Shown here in pieces: positions 1 to 8,832 of a stretch of DNA of 64,000 nucleotides. Below the pieces are notes generated by a model. The model saw only the letters and a list, made by a program, of their open reading frames with translations, was not told the origin of the DNA and did no database searches. Location of the stretch: the NCBI GenBank assembly GCA_965243565.1, contig OZ251571.1, positions 992,001 to 1,056,000 of the forward strand, written 5' to 3'. Every line of letters begins with the position of its first letter. Positions within the stretch are counted from its first letter, which is position 1. The DNA is from CBDEVH01 sp965243565 (lineage in GTDB: Bacteria; Pseudomonadota; Gammaproteobacteria; Tethybacterales; Persebacteraceae). A program made the translations under genes and the position numbers.

Positions 1-363
1 ACATTTATCCATCACAACATCTAGCCCATTTATTGTCGCTAGATTAGCGGCTTGTAAATTAACAATATCCAATTGCATCCAAATTACTTTTACGCCAATA
101 GCAATGGCATCATCCACATGCGGTGCCACCTTTTCAGACCGTTGAAACAAATTGACCACATCAATCTGTGTTGGAATATTCTTTAAATCAGGATACGAAG
201 GCTCACCCAATACTTCAGACAGCATAGGGTTTACTGGGATTATTTTGTAGCCATGTTGCTGCATATAATCGGCAACTTTATAACTATCACGGCTAGGATT
301 ATTAGAAAGCCCAACAATCGCAATGGTTTTATATTGCAAAATTTTAGGTATTAGCTCGGACAT
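1..363 (-). CDS. CoA-binding domain protein (YccU-like), 3' end outside window
   Basis: Reading the minus strand from the ATG at 363 gives 121 open codons running off the window edge. The product starts MSELIPKILQYKTIAIVGLS and has a Rossmann-like nucleotide loop (IAIVGLSNNPSRDSYKVADY), then IIPVNP and a later region ending MDKC. This is the pattern of the small CoA_binding (YccU) family, about 135-145 residues, so roughly the last 20 residues are missing. Only 22 bases separate it from the stop of the upstream crotonase gene on the same strand, so the two are probably co-transcribed. The family binds CoA; its reaction is unknown. Confident on family, not on role. Confidence 0.75.
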   Translation of the reverse strand, partial: MSELIPKILQYKTIAIVGLSNNPSRDSYKVADYMQQHGYKIIPVNPMLSEVLGEPSYPDLKNIPTQIDVVNLFQRSEKVAPHVDDAIAIGVKVIWMQLDIVNLQAANLATINGLDVVMDKC

Positions 364-385
364 ACCAGTATGCTAACTATCCACA

Positions 386-1162
386 TTATTGCCAATTGGG
401 CGAACGTTTTTGCAAAAATGCATCTATACCTTCGCGCGCTTCATCTGTATCCATATTACATGCCATACGTTCACTGGCGTATTCATACGCATTTTCTAAA
501 TTCATCGACAGTTGTTTGTAAAACATGTCTTTGCCTAAAGCAATGGTTGCTGCTGGCTTTGCGGCAATACTTGTGGCAATTGCCAAAGTCGCTTTTGCTA
601 GATCTTCCACCTCCACCACCTCGTTAATCAAACCAAACTGCAAGGCTTTATCAGCGTCAATAAACTCACCTGTTAGTAACATCTTCATCGCATGTTTGCG
701 GTTAATATTGCGACTCAATGGCACAGAAGGCGTTGAACAAAACAAGCCCAAATTAACCCCTGATACCGCAAAACGTGAGCGGTTAGTCGCCACTGCCAAA
801 TCACAATTTGCCACCAACTGACAGCCTGCCGCTGTCGCAATACCATCCACTTGAGCAATAACAGGTTGCGGCATTTGATGAATCGTAAGCATCATCGTCC
901 CACACTGCTTAAATAATTTTTGATGAAAAGCAATATCATCAGATTGTCGCATTTCTTTCAAATCGTGCCCTGCACTAAACGCTTTACCGCCCACAGCAGC
1001 AATAATCACCACCCGCACAGTGGCATCCGTTTTAATATTATCCAACTGAGATTGCAACGCCGTTAGCATTTCGCTAGACAACGCATTAAATTTTTCAGGG
1101 CGGTTAAGGGTTAAAGTAGCAATACCATTATTGTCAGTACGGCATAAAATAGAATCGTTCAT
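386..1162 (-). CDS. enoyl-CoA hydratase/isomerase (crotonase) family protein
   Basis: 258 residues, full length for a crotonase. The oxyanion-hole segments are visible as AFSAGHDLKEM (about residue 61) and ATAAGCQLVANCDLAVA (about 109). The following GVNLGLFCSTPSVPLSR segment resembles the ECHDC3-type subgroup, where the usual catalytic glutamates of true enoyl-CoA hydratases are not conserved. Hydratase activity is therefore uncertain: it may be an isomerase or hydrolase acting on an acyl-CoA. Lies upstream of a CoA-binding protein gene, fitting a CoA-thioester role. Starts ATG at 1162; function beyond the family is inference. Confidence 0.85.
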   Translation of the reverse strand: MNDSILCRTDNNGIATLTLNRPEKFNALSSEMLTALQSQLDNIKTDATVRVVIIAAVGGKAFSAGHDLKEMRQSDDIAFHQKLFKQCGTMMLTIHQMPQPVIAQVDGIATAAGCQLVANCDLAVATNRSRFAVSGVNLGLFCSTPSVPLSRNINRKHAMKMLLTGEFIDADKALQFGLINEVVEVEDLAKATLAIATSIAAKPAATIALGKDMFYKQLSMNLENAYEYASERMACNMDTDEAREGIDAFLQKRSPNWQ

Positions 1163-1220
1163 GATGATAAATTATTGTGAGATAAAAAACGCAAAACGTA
1201 AAACGTCATTTGGCAACCCG

Positions 1221-2501
1221 TTAATTATACCCTTTACAGATTTCGGCTATATTTTTAGCACTCTCTTTTGGCTTAGCCAAATCAAATGGAAAACTGATTA
1301 ATTCGAGCTGGTTTTTTTCGTTAAAAGTACGAAACAATGGTTTGGTAAAATTATGATTTTTAGGATAAATCAGCATGACTTTATTGCATTCGTACATTTT
1401 GCCATAAGTAAATAATTGGTATAAATCTGCTTCACTTTCATCTTGTTTATTATCTTTATAAAGCATCGGCTTCCATTTACAATCTAATATGTAATCTGCC
1501 ACAACGTTTTCATTTTTTGAATTTTCATTTCTTGAATTTTTATTTATAAGAGCAATATCAGGCTTCATTCGTGAAAATTCTTTATTATTATCATTTTTTA
1601 ATAAATCTTTTTGAGGACTTTGTGTTTTTACATAATGACTTTGTACTTCTTTTTTTATCCAGTACGATACATAATCTTCAAATAATTTTTCCATTGGAAA
1701 TAACAATGATTTGTTTTGATATTCCCCTACAAAAGTAGTTAATCCTTGATTAAATAATAATAAACCCACCCAACGCATAACATCATAATAGTGTTGCATG
1801 TTTTTATCGAGTTTATGATTATCCCAATCTTTTTCAATATGGGTAGAGGCTGGAATATCCGCAAACCAACGCAATAATTCCCTGCATAATTGCTGATTAT
1901 CTGATTGTGTACACGCCAACGACAATAATGCTTTATGGATTAATCTATTGGCTGGGTTATTGGGCGAATAAACATCATACTCCGTATAAAATCCAGCGGC
2001 ATTTGCCGCATTAATAACGGTATGATGAGGAAACTGCAAGCGACCTTTTAAATACGGTAAATTGCCTATTTGCGTATGATAATCGCTAGTAATGCCCCGT
2101 TTAACCAAGTTTAGCGTTTGATTTAAAAACATCAACTTAAAGACTTCGAGCATATCAAAGTTTTTTACCTTATTAATTACTGTTGGTGGAAATTCTGGCA
2201 TTTCTTTTCCACGAAAATGCTGCAGCATTTTATAAAAAACATCTTTTTCTTTTTGGGTATTATCAGATTCGGGACTATCAAATAATGGGATTTTTGGTAA
2301 AATTTCAAGCACAATGTTGTCATCAATTGGAACAATTCCAACAAAATTTTGTACAACAATTTTCCCCTTATGACCAATTTTAAAAATTGGCTTGCCATCG
2401 TCTAATTGATGGTTATAAACAAATTTTTCTACCGAACGATAATGCTCATCATTTTTATCAAATGAATCGTAGCTTCTAATCTGAATTAGATTCTGCTTCA
2501 T
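1221..2501 (-). CDS. mcrC: McrC, 5-methylcytosine restriction system nuclease subunit
   Basis: I place the start at the ATG at 2501 (MKQNLIQIRSYDSF), giving 426 residues; the frame is open to 2591 but that stretch lies inside mcrB. The McrBC family domain fills the N-terminal two thirds. A PD-(D/E)xK-like nuclease core follows, with Asp about 315 (RMKPDIAL) and Asp340-x-Lys342 (YILDCKWKP). McrC partners the McrB GTPase, stimulating it and cleaving DNA at modified sites. The start overlaps the mcrB stop by 26 bases, typical of translational coupling. The gene itself looks intact; whether the system works depends on the state of mcrB. Confidence 0.88.
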   Translation of the reverse strand: MKQNLIQIRSYDSFDKNDEHYRSVEKFVYNHQLDDGKPIFKIGHKGKIVVQNFVGIVPIDDNIVLEILPKIPLFDSPESDNTQKEKDVFYKMLQHFRGKEMPEFPPTVINKVKNFDMLEVFKLMFLNQTLNLVKRGITSDYHTQIGNLPYLKGRLQFPHHTVINAANAAGFYTEYDVYSPNNPANRLIHKALLSLACTQSDNQQLCRELLRWFADIPASTHIEKDWDNHKLDKNMQHYYDVMRWVGLLLFNQGLTTFVGEYQNKSLLFPMEKLFEDYVSYWIKKEVQSHYVKTQSPQKDLLKNDNNKEFSRMKPDIALINKNSRNENSKNENVVADYILDCKWKPMLYKDNKQDESEADLYQLFTYGKMYECNKVMLIYPKNHNFTKPLFRTFNEKNQLELISFPFDLAKPKESAKNIAEICKGYN

Positions 2502-3579
2502 TGGATGTTTGGCTTGTATCGGCAACTTTATAAATTTTAATATAACTTTGAGCCTTATTCCATAAATCATGAGTATCAGGCAATAATTCATACGTTACAT
2601 TGTCATCATCATTATTGCCTTTCGCAATAATAAATGGATTATTAGCCAATACTTCTTTAATTTTGCCCCAATTATCAAAGAAATATTCTTGTAATAGCGG
2701 CATAATTTTTTGCTGAAAACATTCTTTTAGTGCTGCAATATTATTTATATCATCCATAAAATAAGCATGCCCAATTTGGTGTTCACGATTATCAATTTCA
2801 ACAATCCGCTTATTAATCGCACTAAGTAATGCTTGTAAATTAACCCCAGCCATATCGCTGTTTAGCAATTCTGCTTTTGGCATCATTTTTACAAAATGAA
2901 AACGACGACGCAATGCCGTATCTAATTGAGCCAAAGAACGATCGGCGGTATTCATCGTACCAATAATATATAAATTATTAGGCACACCAAAAAATTCTTT
3001 TGAATATGGCAGCTTAATTTTTAATGCATCTTTATTTTTTAACCGTTTAGATGGTTCGATTAATGTAATTAATTCTCCTAAAATTTTGGATATATTGCCA
3101 CGGTTAATTTCATCAATAATTAGCACATAATTTTTATTCTCGTTGGCTTCTGCTTCTTTTGCAATTTTTTGAAACAAACCCTGTTCTAAATGATAAGAGA
3201 CATTGCCATCCTCGTTATTTAGTTTCGGTTTTATCCCCTCGATAAAATCTTCATAAGCAAAGTTTTGGTGAAAAGTAACCATTGCAATTTGTCCTTGCTC
3301 TTGCTCTTGTTCTTGCTCTTTCTCTTGTCCTTGCTCTTGTCCTTGCTCTTGTTCTTGTTTTTGCAATTCGGCGAATCGTTCTTTTTGTTCTTCAGGATTT
3401 CGAGAACTATTTATATCAACACCATCAATAATATCAAGTGCAAATTTTGTTGTACTATAGGTTTTCCCCGTTCCCGGTGGTCCATAAAATATTTGGTTTA
3501 AAGGCGGTTTCTTCTTCCCAACATTACTTTGAGTTAAAGGCGGTTTCTTCTCCTCAACATTAATTTGAGCTAAAGGCAT
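2476..3579 (-). CDS. mcrB: McrB, AAA+ GTPase of McrBC restriction (motor part)
   Basis: 367 residues with Walker A GPPGTGKT (33-40), Walker B VLIIDEINRGN (D156/E157) and the McrB-specific MNTADRS signature (209-215) followed by LDTALRRRFHF. Known role: GTP-driven translocation that delivers McrC to DNA. The protein lacks an N-terminal recognition domain. That domain seems to be the separate reading frame at 3611-3931, one base out of frame. In the mcrB frame the codons stay open upstream of this ATG to 3639, where a TAA occurs. Oddities are a Gln/Glu/Gly-rich tract (73-97) between Walker A and the next conserved block and a threefold 12-residue repeat at the N-terminus. Coupled to mcrC. Confidence 0.85.
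   Translation of the reverse strand: MPLAQINVEEKKPPLTQSNVGKKKPPLNQIFYGPPGTGKTYSTTKFALDIIDGVDINSSRNPEEQKERFAELQKQEQEQGQEQGQEKEQEQEQEQGQIAMVTFHQNFAYEDFIEGIKPKLNNEDGNVSYHLEQGLFQKIAKEAEANENKNYVLIIDEINRGNISKILGELITLIEPSKRLKNKDALKIKLPYSKEFFGVPNNLYIIGTMNTADRSLAQLDTALRRRFHFVKMMPKAELLNSDMAGVNLQALLSAINKRIVEIDNREHQIGHAYFMDDINNIAALKECFQQKIMPLLQEYFFDNWGKIKEVLANNPFIIAKGNNDDDNVTYELLPDTHDLWNKAQSYIKIYKVADTSQTSNEAESNSD
3291..3363 (-). repeat. hexanucleotide-type repeat inside mcrB coding Gln-Glu/Gly tract
   Basis: About twelve tandem 6-base units of the form TTGCTC/TTGTTC/TTGTCC on the plus strand encode alternating Gln-Glu, Gln-Gly and Lys-Glu at residues 73-97 of McrB. As the unit is two codons long, slippage changes tract length without breaking the frame. 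The tract interrupts the AAA+ domain and probably forms a surface loop. Confidence 0.8.
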
Positions 3580-3600
3580 TTCACTATCAAAAACATTACT
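3493..3600 (-). repeat. three tandem 36-bp units at the mcrB 5' end
   Basis: Units at 3493-3528, 3529-3564 and 3565-3600 encode SNVGKKKPPLNQ, INVEEKKPPLTQ and SNVFDSEMPLAQ. The first-translated unit (3565-3600) straddles the annotated ATG. The two downstream units are nearly identical in DNA, the upstream one more diverged. The repeats form a linker between the out-of-frame N-terminal domain and the GTPase. Confidence 0.8.
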
Positions 3601-3610
3601 TTCTTGAATA

Positions 3611-3931
3611 TCAACTTCTGGATTTTCTATAAATTCGTTTTATTTGACCAAGAGCTGCCGAAGGAGCTCCACGACCAAGACTCATACTCCAGTCGTGGTT
3701 GTCACCTCTTTTTTTACAACTTTTATAAAACTTCTCTATTTCTTCTACAGGAAGTAAAAACAATTTTTTAACGCCTCCTTCACCCGGTCCTATAAATTTC
3801 GGAACAACATGGTTTTTTATAGCATCTACATACAGTTTTACTGTAGATTCATGCTCAACCTTCGGTCTTAGAAATTTTTTAAATAGTTCTAGTATCTCTT
3901 TTTCATTGAATGCTGATAAATCTTTATTCAT
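3611..3931 (-). CDS. detached N-terminal domain of McrB (probable frameshift product)
   Basis: 106 residues, predicted helical: MNKDLSAFNEKEILELFKKF, a middle NHVVPKFIGPGEGG segment and a C-terminal GRGAPSAALGQIKR. The end resembles the 'SAaLnkYikfl' pattern that closes N-terminal domains of some McrB proteins (from memory of the family, not searched). It ends only 31 bases upstream of the mcrB ATG, and a one-base shift in the A-run near 3638-3642 would join ALGQIK to the mcrB frame (NEFIENPEVDIQE...). Upstream on the minus strand an AGGA ribosome site precedes the ATG. Alternatively it is a genuine separate small subunit. Confidence 0.55.
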   Translation of the reverse strand: MNKDLSAFNEKEILELFKKFLRPKVEHESTVKLYVDAIKNHVVPKFIGPGEGGVKKLFLLPVEEIEKFYKSCKKRGDNHDWSMSLGRGAPSAALGQIKRIYRKSRS

Positions 3932-4049
3932 ATCTTTATTATCCTATTAAATTATTCGAAAATTAAAATGTGCGTTTTATTCACGTTTTAATCACGTTAA
4001 GCAATAAATCGTTGCAGTATCGATTCGTATAATAATCTATTATAGTTTG

Positions 4050-4081
4050 TAACGGCATGACCGTGGGTGTCAAAGCCGTTA
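4050..4081 (-). terminator. hairpin directly after aspS stop
   Basis: Outer stem TAACGGC (4050-4056) pairs with GCCGTTA (4075-4081), and inner stem TGAC (4058-4061) pairs with GTCA (4069-4072). It abuts the aspS TAA. No T-run follows on the minus strand, so it may be a processing or weak terminator structure rather than a classic intrinsic terminator. Confidence 0.45.
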
Positions 4082-5854
4082 TTATTCGTTAGGGGAACTA
4101 GGGGGTGGTGTTTTGGTTAAACGACGCAAGCCTAAATCACGCAATTGGGTGGTTTCTACTTGTGCAGGTGCCCCCGTTAGCAAGCATTGTCCCCGCTGTG
4201 TCTTGGGAAAAGCAATAACATCACGTATGGAATCGGAGTCGGTTAACATGGCGATTAGTCTGTCTAAACCAAAGGCTATACCACCGTGAGGTGGTGCACC
4301 ACTGGCTAGGGTTGATAGTAAAAAGCCAAATTGCTCACGGGCGGATTCTTCTTCAATGCCCAATGCAGATAATACAGATAATTGTAAGGATTCTTGGTGA
4401 ATACGGATACTACCACCACCGACTTCGGTGCCGTTTAATATCATGTCATAGGCACGTGATAGGCAGCTAGTATCAGCTACAAAGCCTTCACTGTCGCCTT
4501 GTGGTGCGGTAAATGGGTGGTGACAAGCGTGAAGTCTGCCTTCGGCTTGCTGAAACATGGGGAAATCTATCACCCATAGTGGCTTCCAACCTTTTTGTAA
4601 TAAGCCTAAACTAGCCCCTAATTTATCACGTAAGGCGGACAATGCAGCACTGGTGGTGTCAAAGTTATCGGCACCAAAAAACACAATGTCGCCGTCTTGG
4701 GCTTGGGTACGACTTAATATGGCGTCTATGGTGGCAGCGGATAAAAACTTAACAATCGGCGATTGTAATTCGCGGTTTGCCACATTATTGCATTTTATGT
4801 ATGCCAAGCCTTTGGCACCGTATTGCCCAACAAAAATGGTTAAATCGTCAATTTCCTTGCGACTTAGTTTTGCTCCTTGTGGCACACATAAGGCGGCTAC
4901 GCGTCCGTTTTTCATGTCGGCGGCAGCTCTAAAGACTTTAAAGTCTTCATTTTGCATAACATCGGTTAGCTCGGTTAGCTCGAGTGGATTGCGTAAGTCG
5001 GGGCGGTCACAGCCGTAACGTTGCATGGATTCTTTCCATGACATACGCAAAAATGGCGTGGCTAGTTCTATGTCGGTTGTCGCTTTAATGGCGGTTACTA
5101 TCATTTCTTCCATCATCTTCATAACCGTTTCTTCGTCAACAAATGCCATTTCAACATCGATTTGTGAAAATTCTGGCTGACGGTCGGAACGTAAGTCTTC
5201 ATCGCGAAAACAACGAACGATTTGGTAGTAACGCTCAAAACCAGAGGCTGTGAGCATTTGTTTAAATAACTGCGGCGATTGCGGCAAGGCGTAAAAATCG
5301 CCACTTTGTAAGCGGCTAGGAACTAAAAAATCACGCGCACCTTCTGGGGTTGCACGGGTTAGCATGGGGGTTTCGATTTCGACAAAACTTTGATTGTTAA
5401 GCCAATTACGCACGTGGGTTACAAAGGCATGACGTAATCGTAGATTGTGTTGCATTTTTTTGCCACGTAAATCAAGCACTCGATGACGCAATCGAGTTTC
5501 TTCTGATACTTGGTCATTTGGTAAAAATGGCAATGCAATAGCGCTGTTTAGTATGGTTAATGCGGTTAGCTCAATCTCAACCTCACCACTGGCTAATTTG
5601 CGGTTAACGGTGCCACTAGGACGAGCCCCAACCACACCTGTGGCAGTCAGTACAAATTCGCTACGCACACGCTCTGCCACGGCAAAGATAGACGCTTGTT
5701 CGGGGGATGCGACCAATTGCACCAAACCACCGCTGTCACGTACATCAATAAAAATAACACCGCCATGATCGCGGCGTGTATTTGCCCAACCACATACAGT
5801 AACTGTTTCGCCAATTTTTTGGCTGTTTATATCCGAAGAAAAATGTGTTCTCAT
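4082..5854 (-). CDS. aspS: aspartyl-tRNA synthetase, non-discriminating type
   Basis: 590 residues, normal for bacterial AspRS. Order: anticodon-binding OB fold (about 1-110), class II core with FVEIETPMLTRATPEGARDFL, motif 2 FRDEDLRSDRQPEFSQ, GAD insertion, and motif 3 GIAFGLDRLIAML. It charges tRNA-Asp in the cytoplasm. Residue 30 is His (RRDHGG) and residue 81 is Gly (ARPSGTVN). In Pseudomonas aeruginosa these two positions mark an enzyme that also charges tRNA-Asn, while E. coli has Leu30 and Lys82. So it likely works with GatCAB amidotransferase for Asn-tRNA (inference). Divergent from recQ. Confidence 0.95.
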   Translation of the reverse strand: MRTHFSSDINSQKIGETVTVCGWANTRRDHGGVIFIDVRDSGGLVQLVASPEQASIFAVAERVRSEFVLTATGVVGARPSGTVNRKLASGEVEIELTALTILNSAIALPFLPNDQVSEETRLRHRVLDLRGKKMQHNLRLRHAFVTHVRNWLNNQSFVEIETPMLTRATPEGARDFLVPSRLQSGDFYALPQSPQLFKQMLTASGFERYYQIVRCFRDEDLRSDRQPEFSQIDVEMAFVDEETVMKMMEEMIVTAIKATTDIELATPFLRMSWKESMQRYGCDRPDLRNPLELTELTDVMQNEDFKVFRAAADMKNGRVAALCVPQGAKLSRKEIDDLTIFVGQYGAKGLAYIKCNNVANRELQSPIVKFLSAATIDAILSRTQAQDGDIVFFGADNFDTTSAALSALRDKLGASLGLLQKGWKPLWVIDFPMFQQAEGRLHACHHPFTAPQGDSEGFVADTSCLSRAYDMILNGTEVGGGSIRIHQESLQLSVLSALGIEEESAREQFGFLLSTLASGAPPHGGIAFGLDRLIAMLTDSDSIRDVIAFPKTQRGQCLLTGAPAQVETTQLRDLGLRRLTKTPPPSSPNE

Positions 5855-5871
5855 AAGTGGGATTCTACCAC

Positions 5872-5899
5872 TTGACTAAACACCGTTATAGATTACAAT
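5872..5899 (+). promoter_or_regulatory. probable sigma-70 promoter of recQ
   Basis: TTGACT (5872-5877) and TACAAT (5894-5899) are 16 bases apart in the 69-base gap between divergent aspS and recQ. The -10 ends 24 bases before the recQ ATG, leaving a short leader. Confidence 0.6.
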
Positions 5900-5923
5900 A
5901 GCGAAATTACATTTTTTTAATCC

Positions 5924-7735
5924 ATGACTACTACTTTACACGAAGCAAAATCCGTACTTAAACGCGTTTTTGGCTATGATGATTTTATCGGCAAGCAAGC
6001 CGAGGTTATTGCTGAGGTGCTTGCCGACCGTTCGGCAATGGCGTTAATGCCAACCGGTGGCGGTAAATCGTTGTGTTATCAGATTCCTGCTTTGGTTAAA
6101 AATGGCACAGCGGTAGTGATATCGCCTTTAATTGCTTTAATGAAAGATCAGGTCGATAGCCTGCAACAACACAATGTTGCCGCTGCTTATTTAAATTCCA
6201 GTTTAAGCAAAAAACAAAGCGATAGCACCCTTGCAGCACTGCGTAATGGCTCGTTACAACTATTGTATATTTCACCAGAACGCTTGTCTAATAGTTTTAT
6301 TCGCGATATTTTACACAGTATCCCTCTATCGTTATTTGCCATTGACGAAGCGCATTGTATATCGCAGTGGGGGCATGATTTTAGACGTGATTACTTACAA
6401 CTCGGCGAATTGATTCATGATTTTCCGACTGTGCCACGCTTGGCATTGACCGCCACTGCCGACACTCAAACCCGTCAAGAAATCATAAAGCAATTGGGAT
6501 TGGAGAATGCCAAGACCATCATTGCCAGCTTTGACCGCCGTAATATTCACTATGAAATCCGACAAAAAGCCAATGCACGACAACAATTTTTATCTTTTTA
6601 TAAGCAACACCATCAAAATCATTCTGGCATTATTTATTGTTTTTCGCGCCGACGTGCTGAAGAAACAGCGCAATGGCTAGAAAAAGAAGGCATTAGAGCA
6701 CTGCCCTATCATGCCGGTATGAATGCAAAAATACGCGCCAACTATCAAGAAATTTTTATTAAAGAAGAGTCTGTGGTGATGTGTGCCACCATTGCTTTTG
6801 GCATGGGTATAGACAAACCCGATGTGCGGTTTGTGGCACATTTTGATTTACCAAAAAGCATTGAAGGTTTATATCAAGAAACAGGGCGAGCCGGGCGTGA
6901 TGGCTTATCGTCTAATGCCTTGCTTTTTTATGGTTTGGGCGATGCCATTAATATCCGCCGCTTTATTAACGAAAGCACAGCAGGACAAGATGTAAAACGC
7001 ATAGAACACAACAAGCTCGATGCCCTATTGTCGTTATGTGAATCCTCACTTTGTCGCCGTCATTTGTTATTGGAATATTTTGGTGAAAGCTACACAGCTC
7101 CTTGCAATAATTGCGATAACTGTCTCACTCCTCAAAAAACATTTGACGGCACCGAAAATGCAAAAAAAATCCTCTCTGCCATGTATCGCACCCAACAGAC
7201 ATTTGGTGCAGTACATATTATTGATGTTTTATGTGGCAAGAGCAGTGAAAAAGTAACACGTTTTTCCCATGATCAACTACCTACTTTTGGCGTCGGCAAA
7301 AACCAAACTATAGTGGAATGGCGACGATACATACGGCAAATGATTGCCACCAACACCATTTATTCCGACAACGAACATGGCGCATTAAAAATTGGCGTAG
7401 TCGGCTGGGAAATACTAAAAAACAAACAAACGATTGAATTTACCGCCTCTCCTGTTAAAACAACCAAAGATAAAGTAAGGCAACAAAAGTCAAACTTCGA
7501 TGTTGTTTTAAATGATGATGAACAAGCCATCTTTAACAAACTACGTGAAAAACGACAGCTGCTAAGCCGCCAACAAAATGTCCCTGCTTATATTATTTTT
7601 AATGATGCAGTCCTAATAGACTTGGCACGGATACGCCCATTAACACATGAAGATTTTATTACAATCCCTGGCGTTGGTATTGCAAAAGTCGAACGCTACG
7701 CCGATGATTTTATTCGCGTGTTAAAAAATTGTTAA
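5924..7735 (+). CDS. recQ: ATP-dependent DNA helicase RecQ
   Basis: 603 residues, close to the 609 of E. coli RecQ. Walker A MPTGGGKS (42-49), DEAH box (141-144) with CISQWGHDFR, motif VI region YQETGRAGRDG, and the zinc-binding cysteines LCESSLCRR and CNNCDNC. A winged-helix RQC domain and a C-terminal HRDC domain with TIPGVGIAKVERY follow. RecQ unwinds DNA 3'-5' in recombinational repair. Complete and free-standing, with its own promoter. No unusual features seen. Confidence 0.96.
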   Translation: MTTTLHEAKSVLKRVFGYDDFIGKQAEVIAEVLADRSAMALMPTGGGKSLCYQIPALVKNGTAVVISPLIALMKDQVDSLQQHNVAAAYLNSSLSKKQSDSTLAALRNGSLQLLYISPERLSNSFIRDILHSIPLSLFAIDEAHCISQWGHDFRRDYLQLGELIHDFPTVPRLALTATADTQTRQEIIKQLGLENAKTIIASFDRRNIHYEIRQKANARQQFLSFYKQHHQNHSGIIYCFSRRRAEETAQWLEKEGIRALPYHAGMNAKIRANYQEIFIKEESVVMCATIAFGMGIDKPDVRFVAHFDLPKSIEGLYQETGRAGRDGLSSNALLFYGLGDAINIRRFINESTAGQDVKRIEHNKLDALLSLCESSLCRRHLLLEYFGESYTAPCNNCDNCLTPQKTFDGTENAKKILSAMYRTQQTFGAVHIIDVLCGKSSEKVTRFSHDQLPTFGVGKNQTIVEWRRYIRQMIATNTIYSDNEHGALKIGVVGWEILKNKQTIEFTASPVKTTKDKVRQQKSNFDVVLNDDEQAIFNKLREKRQLLSRQQNVPAYIIFNDAVLIDLARIRPLTHEDFITIPGVGIAKVERYADDFIRVLKNC

Positions 7736-7831
7736 ATAACATTTATTTACAAGCGTTTCGTTTGCTATGGGATAATCCAGCTGCTTATTGCTATGGCAAT
7801 AATTTATTTATTTTCACTACTTTAAAATTAT

Positions 7832-8782
7832 ATGATGACTCCTTATCCTCCTATTAACTTTTTTGCAAATGATTTTCTTGATGTTGGCGATGGGCATAGC
7901 CTTGCTTATTGGCAATACGGCAACCCCGATGGCATTGCCGCAGTGTATTTACATGGAGGACCCGGTGCTGGCTCTAGCCCAACGATGGCACAGTTTTTTA
8001 ACCCTGATAAGTACCATATTATTATTTTTGACCAACGCGGTTGCGGCAAATCGACCCCACATGCCAGCTTGCACAAAAACAACACATGGGCATTGGTAGA
8101 AGACCTCGAAAAACTACGACAACATCTGGGCTTTAAACAATGGTTGGTTTGTGGCGGCTCATGGGGTAGCACCCTTGCCCTCGCCTACGCCCAAACACAC
8201 CCAACATCGGTATTGTGTTTGGTATTGCGCGGTATTTTTACATTACGCCGTGCCGAATTATTATGGTATTATCAAGAAGGTGCCAGTTGGGTTTATCCCG
8301 ATTTATGGGAATCATTTCTAGCCCCTATCCCCACAGTTGAGCATGGCGATTTAATAAGTGCCTACTACCGCCGCCTAACGGGAGACGATAAAAACGAACA
8401 ACTACAATGTGCCAAAGCATGGACAATGTGGGAAGGCTCGACGCTATCATTAATACGTGATGCCTCACGTGAAGATGAATTTTCTGACCCGCATTTTGCC
8501 TTGGCTTTTGCGCGTATTGAATCCCATTATTTTGTGAATGGTGGCTTTATGGCGTTTGACGGTCAGCTTCTCGAAAACGCCATTCGTTTAAAAAACATCC
8601 CCACCTCTATTATTCAAGGGCGATACGATATTGTAACGCCAATGAAAACAGCGTGGGATTTATATCAAAAAATGCCAGAGGCAAATTTTATTTGTGTTGA
8701 TGATGCAGGACACGCCGCATCGGAAACAGGCATTGCCAAAGCCATTGTCGAGGCAACGGATAATTTTGCAAATACGCCATAG
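7832..8782 (+). CDS. pip: proline iminopeptidase (prolyl aminopeptidase, S33)
   Basis: 316 residues, an alpha/beta hydrolase with the HGGPG oxyanion motif (41-45), DQRGCGKS, nucleophile Ser110 in GGSWGS, an acid in GRYDIVTP and His in DDAGHAAS. This set is typical of bacterial prolyl aminopeptidase, which removes N-terminal proline from peptides in the cytoplasm. Start ATG at 7832 or 7835. It opens the accessory metabolic block; the 96-base gap after recQ suggests separate transcription. Release of proline is consistent with the proline-related enzymes further on, but that link is inference. Confidence 0.88.
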   Translation: MMTPYPPINFFANDFLDVGDGHSLAYWQYGNPDGIAAVYLHGGPGAGSSPTMAQFFNPDKYHIIIFDQRGCGKSTPHASLHKNNTWALVEDLEKLRQHLGFKQWLVCGGSWGSTLALAYAQTHPTSVLCLVLRGIFTLRRAELLWYYQEGASWVYPDLWESFLAPIPTVEHGDLISAYYRRLTGDDKNEQLQCAKAWTMWEGSTLSLIRDASREDEFSDPHFALAFARIESHYFVNGGFMAFDGQLLENAIRLKNIPTSIIQGRYDIVTPMKTAWDLYQKMPEANFICVDDAGHAASETGIAKAIVEATDNFANTP

Positions 8783-8832
8783 TAAGTACACTATAGTAAA
8801 TACAAGCAATATTATAAAACCCGAATAAAACC

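Noticed and set aside
3265..3501. Leu-rich plus-strand frame opposite mcrB.
   Set aside because: Product of reading the hexanucleotide repeat on the wrong strand.
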